From assembly GCF_020740535.1 (NCBI RefSeq), contig NZ_CP082362.1, positions 5,887,501 to 5,951,500 on the forward strand: 64,000 bases of DNA. The letters are read 5' to 3'. Of the stretch, positions 9,301 to 22,500 are shown one piece after another (position 1 is the first letter of the stretch; each line of letters opens with the position of its first letter). Below the pieces are notes generated by a model. That model ran no database searches. It was given only the letters and a program-made list of their open reading frames with translations, and was not told where the DNA came from. The translations under genes and the position numbers were made by a program. This DNA comes from Streptomyces profundus. GTDB lineage: Bacteria > Actinomycetota > Actinomycetes > Streptomycetales > Streptomycetaceae.

Positions 9301-12300
9301 GGCGTGGTGATCCAGGTGACCGTCGGCGCGGCCGACGACTCCGACCGGCGAAGCCTGAGCGTCCACTCGCGTGGCGAGCACGGCGACGACGAATGGGTCC
9401 GCAACGCCACCGGCACCCTCGCCCCGCACGCCGCCGAGCCGGTGTCCCCCAGCGCCTGGCCGCCGCCCGGCGCCCGGCAGGAGCCGGACGGCAGCTGGCG
9501 CGAAGGCCGGCACCGCCATGTCGAGGTCACCCTGCCCGAGGGCCAGCGGGCCGCCGGCCATCTGCTGCACCCCGCGCTGCTGTCCGCCGCGCTCGGCGAC
9601 GAGCGGGCCGCCTGGTCCTGGTCGGGCGCCTCGGTGTTCGCCACCGGGGCCTCGTCCGTCCGCGTCCGGATCACCGAACTCACCGACGACACCGTCTCCC
9701 TGGCCGTCACCGACCCGGCCGGCCTGCCCGTCGCCGGCGTCGAGACGCTGGCGCTGCGCGCCTGGGACGCCAGGCACCTGCGCGGCGGGAGACACGAGTC
9801 GCTGTTCCACGTGGAATGGCCGCCGCTCACCCTGCCGCCCGCCGGAGACACCGCGCCCGAAGGGGTGCGCCTGGTGCGGGTCGTCCCGGTGGGCGACGAG
9901 ACGCCCGTGGTGGCCCATGTGCACGCCGAGGTGGCCCGCGCGCTCGCCGAGTCGCAGGACCCGGCGGCGGACCGCGTCGTCTTCCAGTACCGGCCGGGCG
10001 ACCTCGCCGGCGCCGCCGTCGCCGGCTTCGTCCGGTCGGCCCAGACCGAGGAACCAGGCCGCTACCTCCTGGTCGAGGGCGAGACCACACCCGCCCTGCT
10101 CGCCTCGGCGCTCGCCTCGGACGAACCCCAGATCGCCATCCGTGAGGGCCGCGCCCATGTCCCCCGGCTGGCCCGCGCCTCGGCCGAAGCGGCCACGCCC
10201 GTCCTGCTGGACGGCACGGTCCTCGTCACCGGCGCGTCGGGGCAGCTCGGCGGCCTGGTCGCCCGCCACCTCGCCCGCCGGCACGGCGCCCGCACCCTCG
10301 TCCTCGCCAGCAGAAGCGGCTCCCTCGCCGACGGGCTCGCCGCCGAACTCGCCGCGCACGGCACCCTGGTCAGGTCCGTCGCCTGCGATGTCGCCGACCG
10401 GGACGCCCTCGCCGCGCTGCTCGACACCGTCCCAGACCTGACCGCCGTGGTGCACACCGCCGGCGTGCTCGACGACGGCGTGGTCTCCTCCCTCACCCCC
10501 GAGCGGGTGGCCACCGTGCTGCGCCCCAAGGTCGACGCCGCCTGGCACCTGCACGAACTGACCCGCGACCTCGACCTGTCGGCCTTCGTCGTGTTCTCCG
10601 CCGGCGCCGGCGTCTTCGGCGGCGCGGGCCAGGCCAACTACGCGGCGGCGAACTCCTTCCTCGACGCGCTCATCGCCCACCGCCGCCAACTCGGCCTCCC
10701 CGGGCACTCGCTCGCCTGGGGCCTGTGGGAACAGGGCGGCGGAATGAGTTCCCGGCTGGACGAGACCGACCTCGCCAGGATGGCCGGCGCCGGCATCGAC
10801 GCGCTCTCGGCGGACGAGGGCATGGCCCTCTTCGACACGGCCATCGCCACGGACACCCCGCTGCTGCTGCCCATGCGTCTCGACACCCGACGGCTGACCG
10901 CCGCGACCGTGGGGCCGCTGCTGCGCAAGCTGGTCGGCGGCACCGTCCGCCGCGTCGTCGCCGACCGGGGCACCGGCCTTACCCTCGACGGTCTCTCGCC
11001 AGCCGAGGCCGACCGGGTCCTGGTGGATCTGGTCCGCACCCGGGTCGCCGGCGTGCTCGCCTACGCGGGCCCCGACGCGGTGTCGCCGCGCCGCGCCTTC
11101 AGCGATCTGGGCTTCGACTCGCTGACCGCCGTCGAACTCCGCAACCAGATCACGGCGGCCACCGGCCTGCGGCTGCCGGCCACCCTGATCTACGACTACC
11201 CGACCCCCGTGGCCCTCGCCGCGTATCTGCGCACGGAGATCACCGGCACCACGGACGCCGTCGGCGAGGAGACCGCCGTCGCCGCACCCGTGGACGACGA
11301 CCCGATCGCCATCGTCGCGATGAGCTGCCGCTTCCCCGGCGAGGCCCGCACCCCCGAGGAGTTCTGGGAGCTGCTGGCCGAGGGCCGGGACGCGGTCGGG
11401 GACTTCCCCGACGACCGGGCCTGGGAGATCGACTCCCTCTACGACCCGGACCCGGACTCCGGACGCGCGGGCACCAGCTATGTGCGCACCGGCGGATTCC
11501 TCTACGACGCCACCGAGTTCGACCCGGCGTTCTTCGGCATCTCACCCCGCGAGGCCCTGGCCACCGACCCCCAGCAGCGGCTGCTGCTGGAGACCTCCTG
11601 GGAGGTGTTCGAGCGCGCCGGCATCGACCCCGACTCGCTGCGCGGCAGCAGGACCGGCGTGTTCGCCGGCACCAACGGACAGCACTACGGGCCCCTGCTG
11701 GCTGCGTTCTCGCCCGACGGCACCGAGGGCTATGTGGGCACGGGCAACGCCGCCGCCGTCCTCTCCGGGCGGGTGTCCTACGCGCTGGGCCTCGAAGGCC
11801 CGGCGGTGACCGTCGACACGGCGTGCTCCTCCTCGCTGGTGGCGCTGCACTGGGCGGCGCACGCGCTGCGCCAGGGCGAGTGCTCGCTGGCGCTGGCGGC
11901 CGGCGTCACCGTGATGTCGACGCCCGGCGCGTTCATCGAGTTCAGCCACCAGCGCGGCCTCGCCGCCGACGGCCGCTGCAAGCCGTTCGCGGCGGCGGCC
12001 GACGGCACGGGCTGGGGCGAGGGCGCGGGCGTGCTGCTGCTGGAACGGCTGTCGGACGCGCGGCGCAACGGGCATCCGGTGCTCGCCGTGCTCCGTGGCT
12101 CGGCGGTGAACCAGGACGGTGCCAGCAACGGCCTGACCGCGCCGAACGGCCCGTCCCAACAGCGGGTGATCCGGCAGGCGTTGGCCAACGCGGGGCTCTC
12201 CGCCGGCGATGTGGACGTCGTCGAGGCGCATGGCACGGGCACCACGCTGGGCGACCCGATCGAGGCGCAGGCGCTGCTCGCCACCTACGGCCAGGGCCGG

Positions 12301-15300
12301 GACGCGGGCCGGCCGCTGTGGCTTGGCTCGGTGAAGTCCAACATCGGGCACACCCAGGCCGCCGCTGGCGTCGCCGGCGTCATCAAGATGGTGCTGGCCA
12401 TGCGGGAGGGCGTGCTGCCCCGAACCCTCCACGTGGACGAGCCCTCGCCGCATGTCGACTGGTCGAGCGGCGACATCCAGCTGCTGACGGAGGCCAGGCC
12501 CTGGCGGGACGGACCGCGCCGGGCGGCGATCTCCTCGTTCGGCGTGAGCGGGACCAACGCGCACACGATCATCGAGTACGTGCCGCAGCCGGCGCCCGAG
12601 CCCGCGCCCGAGGCGGTCGCGGACGCGGGGCCAGGTGTGGTGCCGTGGGTGGTGTCGGGCCGTTCGCCCGGTGCGTTGCGGGCGCAGGCGTTGGCGCTGG
12701 TGGAGCGGGTGGACGCGGACGAGTCGCCGGCGGATGTGGCGCGTTCGCTGGTGGAGACGCGATCGGCGATGGCACATCGTGCGGTGGTGGTCGCCGGTGA
12801 GCACGCCGAGTTCCTGACGGGGCTGCGGTCGGTCGCCGAGGGCGCGCCGGGCGCGGTGGTCGGTGAGGTGGGCACGGGTCGGCTGGCGTTCCTCTTCTCC
12901 GGACAGGGCAGCCAACGTCCGGGCATGGGCCGGGAGTTGTATGACGCGTTCCCGGTCTTCGCGGACGCCTTCGACGCGGTCTGTGACCGGTTCGAACTGC
13001 CGGTGCTTGAGGTGGTGTTCGGGGATGACGCGGCGACGTTGAACCGGACGGAGTTCACTCAGGCCGGGCTCTTCGCCGTCGAGGTGGCGCTGTTCCGGCT
13101 GGTGGAGTCGTGGGGGGTGCGGCCCGAGTTCCTGGCGGGGCACTCCATCGGCGAGATCGCCGCCGCGCATGTCGCGGGGGTGCTGTCGCTGGACGACGCC
13201 TGCGCGCTGGTGGCGGCCCGGGGCCGGCTGATGGGCGCGCTGCCCGAGGGCGGCGCGATGGTGGCCGTCCAGGCCGCGGAGGCCGACGTGCTGCCGCTGC
13301 TGACCGACGGCGTCGACATCGCCGCCGTCAACGGCCCCGACTCCGTGGTGCTCTCCGGCGACGAGGCGGCCGTACTCGCGGTGCTCGAACGGGCGCCGGA
13401 GTGGAAGCGGAAGCGGCTGCGCGTCAGCCACGCCTTCCACTCCCGGCTGATGGACCCGATGCTGGACGAGTTCCGCGCCGTGGCCCGGACGTTGACCTAC
13501 CACCCCGCCGGGATTCCCGTCGCCGGGCAGCCATCGGTGGTCGACGCCGAGTACTGGGTGCGACATGTCCGGGACGCCGTCCGCTTCCATGACGCCGTCG
13601 AGTCGCTGCGGGAGGCCGGAGCTTCGGACTTCGTGGAGCTGGGCCCCGACGCGGTGCTGTCCGCGATGGAGGGCTTCGTTCCCTCGCTGCGATCGGGACG
13701 CTCCGAGGTCAGGGGCCTGCTGACCGCGCTGGCGCGGGTCTATGTACGCGGCGTCGCCGTGGACTGGTCGGCGCTGGTGCCCGGCGGCCGGCGGGTCGAC
13801 CTGCCGACGTATCGCTTCCAGCGGCAGCGGTACTGGCCCAAGATCAGCTCGGCGCTCGCCGGCGACGCCACCGCGATGGGGCTGGCCCCCGCCGACCACC
13901 CGCTGCTGAGCGCCGCCGTGCCCGTCGCCGACGACGACGGCTATCTCTTCACCGGCCGGCTCTCCCTGCGCACCCACCCCTGGCTCGCCGACCACACCAT
14001 CGCCGACACCGTGCTCCTCCCCGGCACCGGGATGCTCGAACTCGCCCTCCACGCCGGGGAGCACATCGGCTGCCCCCGCGTCGAGGAACTCACCCTGGAA
14101 GCACCGCTGGTGCTGCCCGAACGAGGCGGCGTCGCCATCCAGATCGCCATCGGCGCGCCCGCCGACGGCCGCCGCCCCATCGCCCTCTACTCCCAGATCG
14201 ACCGGGGCGGCTGGGCCGACGAGGAGTGGACCCGCAACGCCGCCGGCTTCCTCAGGCCCGGCACCGCCCCCGAACCGGCGGCCGAATCCAGCTGGCCGCC
14301 GCCGGGCGCCGAAGCCATCCCCGTCGACGACCTCTACACCGACCTGGCCGCCGGCGGGTTCGCCTACGGCCCGACGTTCCAAGGGCTGCGCGCCGCCTGG
14401 CTGTCGGGCGACGAGGTGCTCGCCGAGGTGGCCCTGCCCGGCGACGTCCAGGCCGACGCGGCCCGCTTCGAACTCCACCCCGCGCTGCTTGACGCGGCGC
14501 TGCACGCCATCCCCTTCGGCGGCCTCACCCAGGACGCGGAACAGGGCCGGCTCCCCTTCTCCTGGAACGGCGTCACCCTGCACGCCGTCGGCGCCGGCAC
14601 CCTCCGCGTCCGCCTGTCGCCCGCCGGGCAGGACACCGTGCGCCTCACCATCGCCGACGGCACCGGCGCCCCCGTCGCCACCATCGAATCCCTGATCCTG
14701 CGGCCCGTCTCACCCGAACAACTCCGCACCGCCGCCGCCTCGTTCCACGAGTCGATGTTCCGCCTCGACTGGGCACCCGTCCCGATCCCCAGGGACGCCC
14801 CGCCCAGCCACGCGGTGATCGGCGCCGACGACCTCGGCATCGGCTCGGCCGCCCCCGACCTCGCCTCGCTCGACCGCCTCCCCGACGCCGTGCTGGTGGC
14901 CGCCACCGGCGGCACCGCCCGCACCGCCACGCACCAGGCGCTGCGCCTCGTGCGGGACTGGCTCGGCGACGAACGGTACGAGGACCGGCGGCTGGTCGTC
15001 GTCACCCGAGGCGCCGCGTCCCCCGACGGCACCCCGACCGACCTCGCCCAGGCGGCGGCCTGGGGGCTGCTGCGCTCCGCGCAGTCCGAGAACCCGGGCA
15101 GGATCGCGCTCGTCGACATCGGCGACGAGGACGCCGCCAAGGTGCTGCCGCCCGTCCTCGCCCTCACCGGCACCGAACCCCAACTCGCGCTGCGCGGCAC
15201 CACCGCACACGCGCCCCGCCTCGCGCGCGTCGCCACCGACGAGCGGGACCACACCCCCGACCTCTCCGGCCGGGTGCTGATCACCGGCGCCTCCGGCGCG

Positions 15301-16554
15301 CTCGGCGGCCTGATGGCCCGCCACCTGGTGACCCGGCACGGCGTCCGCGATCTCGTCCTCGCCAGCCGCAGGGGCGACACCGCGCCCGGCATGGCGGACC
15401 TCGCCGCCGAACTCACCGCCCGAGGCGCCACCGTCGCCGTCCGGGCCTGCGACGTGGCCGACCGCGAGGCGACCCGCGCGCTGCTCGCCGAACTCCCGCC
15501 CACCGCCGTGGTGCACACCGCGGGCGTCCTCGACGACGGCATCGTCACGGCGCTCACCCCCGAACGCCTCGACGCCGTCCTCAAGCCCAAGGCCGACGCC
15601 GTGCGGAACCTGCACGAACTGACCCGCGACCTCGACCTGTCGGCGTTCGTCATGTTCTCCTCAGCGGCCGGCGTCTTCGGCGGCGCGGGCCAGGGCAACT
15701 ACGCCGCGGCCAACTCCTACCTGGACGCGCTCGCCCAACACCGCCACGCCCAAGGGCTGCCCGCCACCTCCCTCGCCTGGGGCCTGTGGGCCGGCGGCGG
15801 CATGGGCGGCACCCTCGACGACGGCGACCTCGACCGCATCACCCGCGCCGGCGTCGCCGCCCTCCCCGTCGACGAGGGGCTCGCCCTCTTCGACACCGCG
15901 CTCGCCCTCGGCGAGCCCCTGCTGCTCCCGATGCGCATGGACCTCGCCGCGCCCCGCGCCCACGGGCAGGTCGCGCCGCTGCTCCGCGGACTAGTCAAGC
16001 CCCGCGTCCGCAAGGCCCGCGAGGCCGACACCGGCACGGCCGACACGCTCAAGCAACGCATCGCGGGACTGCCGGAGTCGGAACGCGAACAGGCCCTGGT
16101 CGACCTGGTCTGCGCCCTCGCCGCCGCGATCCTCGGACACGGCGCGGCGGAGGCCGTTGGTGAACACCAGCCGTTCACCGAGCTGGGCTTCGACTCGCTC
16201 ACCGCCGTCGAACTGCGCAACCAGCTCAACGCGGCCACCGGACTGCGCCTGTCCGCCACCCTCGTCTTCGACTACCCCACGCCGCGCGCGCTCGCCACCC
16301 ACCTGCGGGGCGCGATCCTGCTCGACGGCGTGCCGAAGGTCGTCCCCGGCCTCGCCGAACTCGACCGGCTGGAGGCGGCGCTCGCCGGCGGCCCGCTGGA
16401 CGACGGCGCCAGGTCGGCGATCGACGCCAGGCTGCGGGACTTCCTCGGCCGCTGGAACGCGGCCCAGACCAAGGAACACGCCGACACCGACGTCGAAACC
16501 GCCGACGCGGACGAGCTGTTCGACCTGATCGACAAAGAACTGGGACTTTCCTGA
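6367..16554 (+). CDS. Type I modular polyketide synthase, modules 1-2
   Basis: The 3395-residue protein has two extension modules. An N-terminal docking helix ([19 protein letters not shown]) shows that it accepts a chain from another PKS protein, so it is not the first enzyme. The order is KS (about 34-460), AT (561-875), DH-like (901-1150), KR (1283-1475), ACP (Ser 1585), then KS (1644-2065), AT (2172-2485), DH (2507-2790), KR (2969-3165), ACP (Ser 3279) and a C-terminal docking tail. Both ATs carry GHSIG and HAFH, the malonyl-CoA signature. Module 1 has a broken DH and a doubtful KR; see the module entries. The ATG at 6367 was chosen because the docking domain begins there and GGAGAGG lies ten bases upstream. 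The next PKS gene starts 36 bases after the stop. Confidence 0.96.
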   Translation: MADEAKLRDYLKWVTTDLQQTRARLREMENRASEPIAIVGMSCRYPGGIDSPEGLWELIASGGDAVSRMPDDRGWDVDSLYDPDPANQGTSYTREGGFLTDAASFDPGFFGISPREAIAMDPQQRLMLETSWEAVERAGIDPASLRGSQTGVFAGASSSGYGVGVQDAPEGIEDYALTGTAASVVAGRVAYELGLEGPTATVDTACSSSLVAIHLASQALRQGECSLALAGGVTVMVTPTAFIGFSRQRGLSADGRCKSFAAAADGTGWGEGVGVLLLERLSDAQRLGHLVLGVLRGSAINSDGASNGLTAPNGPAQQRVIHQALAQARLAPGDIDVVEAHGTGTVLGDPIEAQAILATYGQDRETPLRLGSAKSNLAHTQCAAGVAGVIKMVMALRHGLLPKTLHLDEPSPQVDWTAGAVSLLDEAESWPATEGRPRRAGVSAFGVSGTNAHAIVEEAPAEPARDETETTVTLPALPFVLSGRTERALREQAARLRDHVAERAELAPLDLAFATATSRAALEHRAVAVVPDRAALLTALGRIAEGAPADDLVEDAVDTGRLAFLFSGQGSQRLGMGRELYTVFPTYAKAFDAVCERFELPLKDVVFGDDEASLNQTEHTQAALFAVEVALFRLVESFGLRPDLLAGHSIGEIAAAHVAGVLSLDDACALVAARGSLMGALPEGGAMVAVQAAEADVLPLLTDGVDIAAVNGPRSVVLSGDEAAVLAVLERAPEWKRKRLRVSHAFHSHLMDPMLDEFRAVAEKLTYQQAEIPVAGQPSTVDAAYWVRHVRDAVRFHDAVEWLRGEDVTDFLEIGPDATLSTMTDGHPALRAGRPDVTALFLALGGLATRGHAPDWRAVFAGTGARVVDLPTYGFQHERYWLRSSLAPVGDPTSIGLAQANHPLLGAAVELPDADGHLFTGRLSHESLPWCAEHRVDGHAVLPGAVFLELALHAGDQVGCARVEELVVATPLVLPDSGGVVIQVTVGAADDSDRRSLSVHSRGEHGDDEWVRNATGTLAPHAAEPVSPSAWPPPGARQEPDGSWREGRHRHVEVTLPEGQRAAGHLLHPALLSAALGDERAAWSWSGASVFATGASSVRVRITELTDDTVSLAVTDPAGLPVAGVETLALRAWDARHLRGGRHESLFHVEWPPLTLPPAGDTAPEGVRLVRVVPVGDETPVVAHVHAEVARALAESQDPAADRVVFQYRPGDLAGAAVAGFVRSAQTEEPGRYLLVEGETTPALLASALASDEPQIAIREGRAHVPRLARASAEAATPVLLDGTVLVTGASGQLGGLVARHLARRHGARTLVLASRSGSLADGLAAELAAHGTLVRSVACDVADRDALAALLDTVPDLTAVVHTAGVLDDGVVSSLTPERVATVLRPKVDAAWHLHELTRDLDLSAFVVFSAGAGVFGGAGQANYAAANSFLDALIAHRRQLGLPGHSLAWGLWEQGGGMSSRLDETDLARMAGAGIDALSADEGMALFDTAIATDTPLLLPMRLDTRRLTAATVGPLLRKLVGGTVRRVVADRGTGLTLDGLSPAEADRVLVDLVRTRVAGVLAYAGPDAVSPRRAFSDLGFDSLTAVELRNQITAATGLRLPATLIYDYPTPVALAAYLRTEITGTTDAVGEETAVAAPVDDDPIAIVAMSCRFPGEARTPEEFWELLAEGRDAVGDFPDDRAWEIDSLYDPDPDSGRAGTSYVRTGGFLYDATEFDPAFFGISPREALATDPQQRLLLETSWEVFERAGIDPDSLRGSRTGVFAGTNGQHYGPLLAAFSPDGTEGYVGTGNAAAVLSGRVSYALGLEGPAVTVDTACSSSLVALHWAAHALRQGECSLALAAGVTVMSTPGAFIEFSHQRGLAADGRCKPFAAAADGTGWGEGAGVLLLERLSDARRNGHPVLAVLRGSAVNQDGASNGLTAPNGPSQQRVIRQALANAGLSAGDVDVVEAHGTGTTLGDPIEAQALLATYGQGRDAGRPLWLGSVKSNIGHTQAAAGVAGVIKMVLAMREGVLPRTLHVDEPSPHVDWSSGDIQLLTEARPWRDGPRRAAISSFGVSGTNAHTIIEYVPQPAPEPAPEAVADAGPGVVPWVVSGRSPGALRAQALALVERVDADESPADVARSLVETRSAMAHRAVVVAGEHAEFLTGLRSVAEGAPGAVVGEVGTGRLAFLFSGQGSQRPGMGRELYDAFPVFADAFDAVCDRFELPVLEVVFGDDAATLNRTEFTQAGLFAVEVALFRLVESWGVRPEFLAGHSIGEIAAAHVAGVLSLDDACALVAARGRLMGALPEGGAMVAVQAAEADVLPLLTDGVDIAAVNGPDSVVLSGDEAAVLAVLERAPEWKRKRLRVSHAFHSRLMDPMLDEFRAVARTLTYHPAGIPVAGQPSVVDAEYWVRHVRDAVRFHDAVESLREAGASDFVELGPDAVLSAMEGFVPSLRSGRSEVRGLLTALARVYVRGVAVDWSALVPGGRRVDLPTYRFQRQRYWPKISSALAGDATAMGLAPADHPLLSAAVPVADDDGYLFTGRLSLRTHPWLADHTIADTVLLPGTGMLELALHAGEHIGCPRVEELTLEAPLVLPERGGVAIQIAIGAPADGRRPIALYSQIDRGGWADEEWTRNAAGFLRPGTAPEPAAESSWPPPGAEAIPVDDLYTDLAAGGFAYGPTFQGLRAAWLSGDEVLAEVALPGDVQADAARFELHPALLDAALHAIPFGGLTQDAEQGRLPFSWNGVTLHAVGAGTLRVRLSPAGQDTVRLTIADGTGAPVATIESLILRPVSPEQLRTAAASFHESMFRLDWAPVPIPRDAPPSHAVIGADDLGIGSAAPDLASLDRLPDAVLVAATGGTARTATHQALRLVRDWLGDERYEDRRLVVVTRGAASPDGTPTDLAQAAAWGLLRSAQSENPGRIALVDIGDEDAAKVLPPVLALTGTEPQLALRGTTAHAPRLARVATDERDHTPDLSGRVLITGASGALGGLMARHLVTRHGVRDLVLASRRGDTAPGMADLAAELTARGATVAVRACDVADREATRALLAELPPTAVVHTAGVLDDGIVTALTPERLDAVLKPKADAVRNLHELTRDLDLSAFVMFSSAAGVFGGAGQGNYAAANSYLDALAQHRHAQGLPATSLAWGLWAGGGMGGTLDDGDLDRITRAGVAALPVDEGLALFDTALALGEPLLLPMRMDLAAPRAHGQVAPLLRGLVKPRVRKAREADTGTADTLKQRIAGLPESEREQALVDLVCALAAAILGHGAAEAVGEHQPFTELGFDSLTAVELRNQLNAATGLRLSATLVFDYPTPRALATHLRGAILLDGVPKVVPGLAELDRLEAALAGGPLDDGARSAIDARLRDFLGRWNAAQTKEHADTDVETADADELFDLIDKELGLS
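6466..11241 (+). other. PKS module 1: KS-AT(malonyl)-DH(inactive)-KR(doubtful)-ACP
   Basis: The KS has DTACSSSL and HGTGT; its KSNLAHTQ shows Ala where modules here usually have Gly (KSNIGHTQ). The AT catalytic Ser is residue 649 and HAFH is at 744-747. The DH keeps His 934 in [10 protein letters not shown] but has lost the YGP segment, and the catalytic Asp of HPALLDAAL is Ser 1073, so it should not dehydrate. In the KR the LDD motif, Tyr 1425 and the Asn of NYAAAN remain, but the Ser expected 13 residues before the Tyr is Ala 1412 (FSAGAG instead of FSSAAG). The expected product is a B-type hydroxyl if the KR still works, or a ketone if it does not. Confidence 0.85.
11293..16325 (+). other. 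PKS module 2: KS-AT(malonyl)-DH-KR-ACP
   Basis: KS, AT and KR motifs are all intact ([16 protein letters not shown], Ser/Tyr/Asn of the KR). The DH has His 2543 and Asp 2709, but the conserved Gly of HxxxGxxxxP is Asp 2547 ([10 protein letters not shown]). The expected product is a double bond if that substitution is tolerated, otherwise a hydroxyl. Confidence 0.88.
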
Positions 16555-16590
16555 CCCGCCACGGGTCGGACTCGGCTGAGGAGTGCGTTG

Positions 16591-19500
16591 GTGACAGACG
16601 AGGGCAAGCTTCTCGACTACCTCAAGCGGGTGACCGCTGACCTGCGACAGGTGCGGAGGCGCCTGGAGGAGGCCGACGCCAGGGACACCGAGCCCATCGC
16701 CATCGTCGGAATGAGCTGCCGCTACCCCGGCGGCATCACCTCAGCCGACGACCTGTGGGAACTCGTCGCCCAGGGCGGCGACGGCGTCGCCGCCTACCCC
16801 ACCGACCGGGGCTGGGACACCAGCGCGCTCAGCGGCGACGCGTACACGGGCGAGGGCGGCTTCCTCTACGACGCCGCCGACTTCGACCCGGCGTTCTTCG
16901 GCATCTCCCCGCGCGAGGCCCTCGCGATGGACCCCCAGCAGCGGCTCCTCCTCGAAGCGTCCTGGGAAGCCTTCGAACAGGCCGGCATCGACCCCACCAC
17001 CGTCCGGGGCAGCCGCACCGGCGTCTTCGCCGGCGTCATGTACCACGACTACCTGGCGCGCCCGCTCGACGTCCCCGAAGGCGTCGAAGCGCACCTCGGC
17101 AACGGCAACGCCTACAGCGTCGCCTCCGGACGCGTCGCCTACACCATGGGCCTCGAAGGGCCCGCCGTCACCATCGACACCGCCTGCTCCTCCTCCCTGG
17201 TCGCCCTCCACCTCGCCGCCCAGGCGCTCCGCAAGCGCGAATGCGGGCTCGCGCTCGCCGGCGGCGTCACCGTCATGGCCACCCCGGGACCCTTCGTCGA
17301 CTTCGGTCGGCAGCGCGGCCTCGCGGCCGACGGCCGCTGCAAGTCGTTCGCCGGCGCGGCCGACGGCGTCGGCTGGGGCGAGGGCGTCGGCATGCTGCTC
17401 CTGGAGCGCCTCTCCGACGCCCAGGCCAACGGCCACCAGATCCTCGCCGTCGTGCGCGGCTCCGCCGTCAACCAGGACGGCGCCTCCAACGGGCTGACCG
17501 CCCCCAACGGCCCGGCGCAGCAGCGCGTCATCGGCCAGGCCCTCGAAGCCGCCCGCCTCAGCTCGGGCCAGGTCGACATCGTCGAGGCCCACGGCACCGG
17601 CACCACCCTCGGCGACCCCATCGAGGCCCAGGCCCTGCTCGCCACCTACGGCCAGGAAAGGGACGCCGAACGACCGCTGTGGCTCGGCTCGTTCAAGTCC
17701 AACGTCGGCCACACCCAGGCCGCCGCCGGCGTCGGCGGCGTCATCAAGATGATCATGGCCATGCGGCACGGCACCATGCCCCGCACCCTCCATGTGGACG
17801 AACCCACCCCCCACGTCGACTGGTCGGCCGGCGCCGTCAAGCTCCTCACCGAGGAACGCCCCTGGCCGGTGACCGGCCGACCCCGCGTCTCGGCCGTCTC
17901 CTCCTTCGGCATCAGCGGCACCAACGCCCATGTCATCCTCGAACAGCCCCCCGAGCCGGCCGCCGAAGAGGACGCCGAAGGCGACGCCGACGGGGACCAG
18001 GGCGCCGGCGCCCCGCCGGAAGAGGTCGTCTGGCCGCTCTCCGCCCGCAGCGCGACCGCCCTGCGCGCCAAGGCCGACCAGCTGACGACCCTCATCGCCG
18101 ACCACCCCGACCTCGACCCGGTCGACCTCGCCCACTCCCTGGCCACCACCCGGGCCGCCATGGAACACCGCGCCGCGCTCTCCGGACGCACCCTGGCCGA
18201 CCTCACCGCCGGACTCCAGACCCTCGACACCGCCGTCACCGGCGGCAAACTGGCGTACCTCTTCACCGGACAGGGCAGCCAGCGACTCGACATGGGACGC
18301 GCCCTGCACGCCGCCCACCCGGTCTACGCCGAAGCCTTCGACGCCGTCTGCGCCCGCTTCGAACTGCCCGTCGGCGACGTCGTGTTCGGCACCGACGCCG
18401 AACTGCTCAACCGCACCGAGTACGCCCAGTGCGCCCTCTTCGCCGTCGAGGTCGCGCTCTACCGCCTCTTCGCCTCCTGGGGCGTGCGCCCCCAGTTCGT
18501 CGCCGGCCACTCCATCGGCGAGATCGCCGCCGCACACGCCGCCGGAGTGCTGTCCCTCGACGACGCCTGCGCCCTCGTCTCCGCCCGCGCCCGACTGATG
18601 GGCGCGCTGCCCGAGGGCGGCGCCATGGTCGCCGTCCAGGCGGCCGAGGACGACGTCCTGCCGCTGCTCACCGAAGGCGTCCGCATCGCCGCCGTCAACG
18701 GCCCCCGGGCCGTGGTGCTCTCCGGCGACGAGACCGCCGTGCTCGAACTCGCCGCGCGCTGGCAGCACAAGCGGCTGCGCGTCAGCCACGCCTTCCACTC
18801 GCACCTGATGGACCCGATGCTGGACGACTTCCGGGCCGTCGCCGAGTCCCTCGACCACGCCGAACCCCGCATCCCCCTGATCTCCAACCTCACCGGCGAA
18901 CCCGTCGCCCCCGACGCCGACTACTGGGTGCGCCACGTCAGCGAGGCCGTCCGCTTCCACGACGTCATGCGCTGGCTTGAGGACCGGGGCGTCACCTCCT
19001 ACCTCGAACTCGGCCCCGGCGGCGTGCTGTCCGCGCTCGGCCAGGAGTGCGTCACCGACGGCGCGTTCACCGCCGCGCTGCGCGAGGACCGCTCCGTGGT
19101 CGCCGCACTCGCCCGCGTCCACGCCCACGGCGCGGCCGTCGACTGGGCCGCGTTCTTCGCCGGAGCGCGACCCCGCCGCGTCGAACTCCCCAACTACCCC
19201 TTCCAGCGGACCCGTTACTGGCTCGACGCCCCCGCGACCTGGCTCGGCGACATCGGCGCCGCCGGCCTCAACCCCGCCAACCACCCGCTGCTCGGCGCCG
19301 CCGTCACCCTCGCCGACGCCGAAAGCTCCCTGCTCACCGGCCGGCTCTCGCTCGCCACCCACCCCTGGCTCGCCGACCACGCCGTCGGCGGCACCGTGCT
19401 GCTGCCCGGCGCCGCCCTCGTGGAACTCGCCATCCGCGCCGGCGACCAGGTCGGCTGCGACCTCGTCGAGGAACTCACCCTCGAAACCCCGCTGACCCTC

Positions 19501-22500
19501 GACGAGACCACCGCCGTCGTCGTCCAACTCGCCGTCGCCGCCCCCGACACCACCGGGCGCCGCGCCCTCACCCTCTACTCCCGCCCGGAGGGCGGCGAGG
19601 ACCCCTGGGTCCGGCACGCCAGCGGCCAACTCGCCGTCGGCGACCGCCCCGAGGAAACCCTCACCGAATGGCCGCCCCCCGGCGCCGAACCCATCGACGT
19701 CACCGGCTACTACGCGGGACTCGACGACGCCGGCTTCGCCTACGGCCCCGCGTTCCAGGGGCTGCGCGCCGCCTGGCGACGCGGCGACGAGGTGTTCACC
19801 GAGATCGCCATCGACACCCCGACCGCCGACTTCGGCCTCCACCCGGCGCTGCTCGACTCGGCGTTGCACGGCCTCGGCCTCGGCTCCTTCCTCGGCGAAG
19901 GAGCCCACCTGCCGTTCTCCTGGTCCGGCGTCTCCCTCGCCGCCACCGGCGCCACAGCGGCCCGCGTACGGCTGCGACCCGCCGGCTCCGGCGCCGTCGC
20001 CGTCACTCTCGCCGACCTCACCGGCGCCCCCCTCGCCACCGTCGACTCCCTCGTCCTGCGCCCACTCACCGCCGACACCGCCCAGCCGGCCCAGAGCGAC
20101 TCGCTCTTCACCCTGGAATGGGTTCCCGTCGCCATCTCCCCGACCACACCGGGGCGTTGGCACACCCTCACCGAGACCGACACCGAGAGCGACCCGGGCG
20201 CCGCATCGGACGTCGAGGCGGTGCTGGTGCCCGTCCGCCCGCACGGCGCACCGGCCGTCACCGTCCACACCGAGACGGCCCGCGCCCTGCGGCTCCTCCA
20301 GTCCGTGCGACCGGCCACCAGCCGACTGGTCTTCCTCACCCTCCCCGACGACCCCACAGGCTCGGCCGTCTCCGGCCTGGTCCGCGCGGCCCAGGCCGAG
20401 GAGCCCGGCCGCTTCCTCGTCGTCGAGGGCGACGAGGACGACATCACCCCGGAACTCCTCGCCGGCGTACTCGCCTCCGGCGAACCCCACGTCGCCGTCC
20501 GCGACGGCCAGGTCCTGGTGCCCCGCCTCGCCCGCGCGCGCGACACCTCCACCACCCCGGACGAGTCGACCCGTCCCGCCCCCTTCACCGGCGGAACGGT
20601 CCTCGTCACCGGCGCGTCCGGCGCGCTCGGCGGACTGCTCGCCCGCCACCTCGTCACCGAGCACCACGCCACCGATCTGCTCCTCGTCAGCCGACGCGGC
20701 ACCCTCACCGAAGGGCTCGAAGCCGAACTCACCGCGCTCGGCGCCCGGGTGACCGTCGCCGCCTGCGACGTCGCCGACCGCGACGCCCTCGCCGCGCTCC
20801 TCGACGGAACCCCCCTGCGCGCCGTCGTGCACACGGCGGGCGTCCTCGACGACGGCATCGTCTCCTCCCTGACACCCGACCGCGTCAGCGCCGTACTGCG
20901 CCCCAAGGCCGACGCGGTCTGGAACCTGCACGAGCTGACCGCCGGCCACGACCTCTCGGCCTTTGTCGTCTTCTCCTCCGCCTCCGGCGTCTTCGGCGCC
21001 GCCGGACAGGCCAACTACGCCGCCGCCAACTCGTTCCTCGACGCCTTCGCCCGCCACCGCCGCTCCCTCGGACTGCCCGCCCAGTCCCTCGCCTGGGGCC
21101 TGTGGGGCCAGGCCGGCATGTCCGACACCCTCGGCGACGACGACCTCGGCCGCATCGCCCGCTCCGGCGTGGGCGCCCTCTCCACCGCGGACGGGCTGCG
21201 CCTCTTCGACACGGCGCTCACCAGGGACGACGCCGTCCTCATCCCGATAGCGCTCGACCTCGCCGCGCTGCGTGCCGAAGCCGCGTCCGGAGCCGCGCTC
21301 TCCCCGCTCTTCCGGGGCCTCGTCCGCACCCGGGTCCGCCGCGTCGTCACGGATGTCACCGGGGACGCCGGCCTCGCCGGGCTCAGCGGCCTGGCCCCGG
21401 CCGAGCAGCTCAAGGAGCTGGTCTCCCTCGTCCGCGTCCAGATAGCCGGCGTGCTCTCCTATGCCTCCGTGGAGGAGGTGGAGGTCAACCGCGCCTTCGG
21501 CGATCTGGGCTTCGACTCGCTGACGGCCGTCGAACTGCGCAACCGAATCTCCGCCGCGACCGGCGTCCGGCTGCCGGCGACTCTGGTCTTCGACTATCCG
21601 ACGCCGGTGGAGTTGGCGCGGTTCTTGCGTGATGAGTTGGGTGGTGGTGAGGTCGCGGGTTCGGGTGCGGTTGTTCCTGCGGTGGTGGGGGTGTCGGATG
21701 AGCCGGTGGCGATTGTGGGGATGAGTTGCCGTTTTCCGGGTGGGGTGCGTTCGCCTGAGGATTTGTGGGAGTTGTTGGTTGGTGGGGTTGATGCGGTTTC
21801 TGGTTTTCCGTTGGATCGGGGTTGGGATGTTGAGGGGTTGTATCATCCGGATCCGGATCATGCGGGGACGAGTTATGCGCGTGAGGGTGGGTTTTTGAGG
21901 GATGCGGGGGAGTTTGATCCTGGGTTCTTTGGGATTTCTCCGCGTGAGGCGGTGGCGATTGATCCGCAGCAGCGGTTGTTGTTGGAGGCTTCGTGGGAGG
22001 TGTTTGAGCGGGCGGGTATTGATCCGGTGTCGTTGCGTGGGAGTGCGACGGGTGTTTTTGCTGGGGTGATGTATCACGATTATGCGGCGTTGTTGGAGAA
22101 TACGTCGGATGCGGTTGAGGGTTCGGTGGGTTCGGGTGGTACGGGGAGTGTGGCGTCGGGTCGGGTGTCTTATACGTTTGGGCTTGAGGGTCCTGCGGTG
22201 ACGGTGGATACGGCGTGTTCTTCGTCGTTGGTGGCGTTGCATTTGGCGGTGCAGGCGTTGCGGTCGGGTGAGTGTTCGTTGGCGTTGGCTGGTGGGGTGA
22301 CGGTGATGGCGACGCCGGGGACGTTTGTGGGGTTCAGTCGTCAGCGGGGGTTGTCGGTTGATGGTCGGTGTAAGGCGTTTTCGGATGGTGCTGATGGTGT
22401 GGGTTGGGGTGAGGGTGTGGGGTTGTTGTTGGTGGAGCGGTTGTCGGATGCGCGGCGGAATGGGCATCCGGTGTTGGCGGTGGTGGCGGGTTCGGCGGTG

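Noticed and set aside
6007..10707. Minus-strand frame of over 1500 codons opposite the first PKS gene
   Set aside because: Gly/Ala/Arg-rich sequence typical of antisense high-GC coding DNA; the plus strand has complete KS, AT, KR and ACP motifs.
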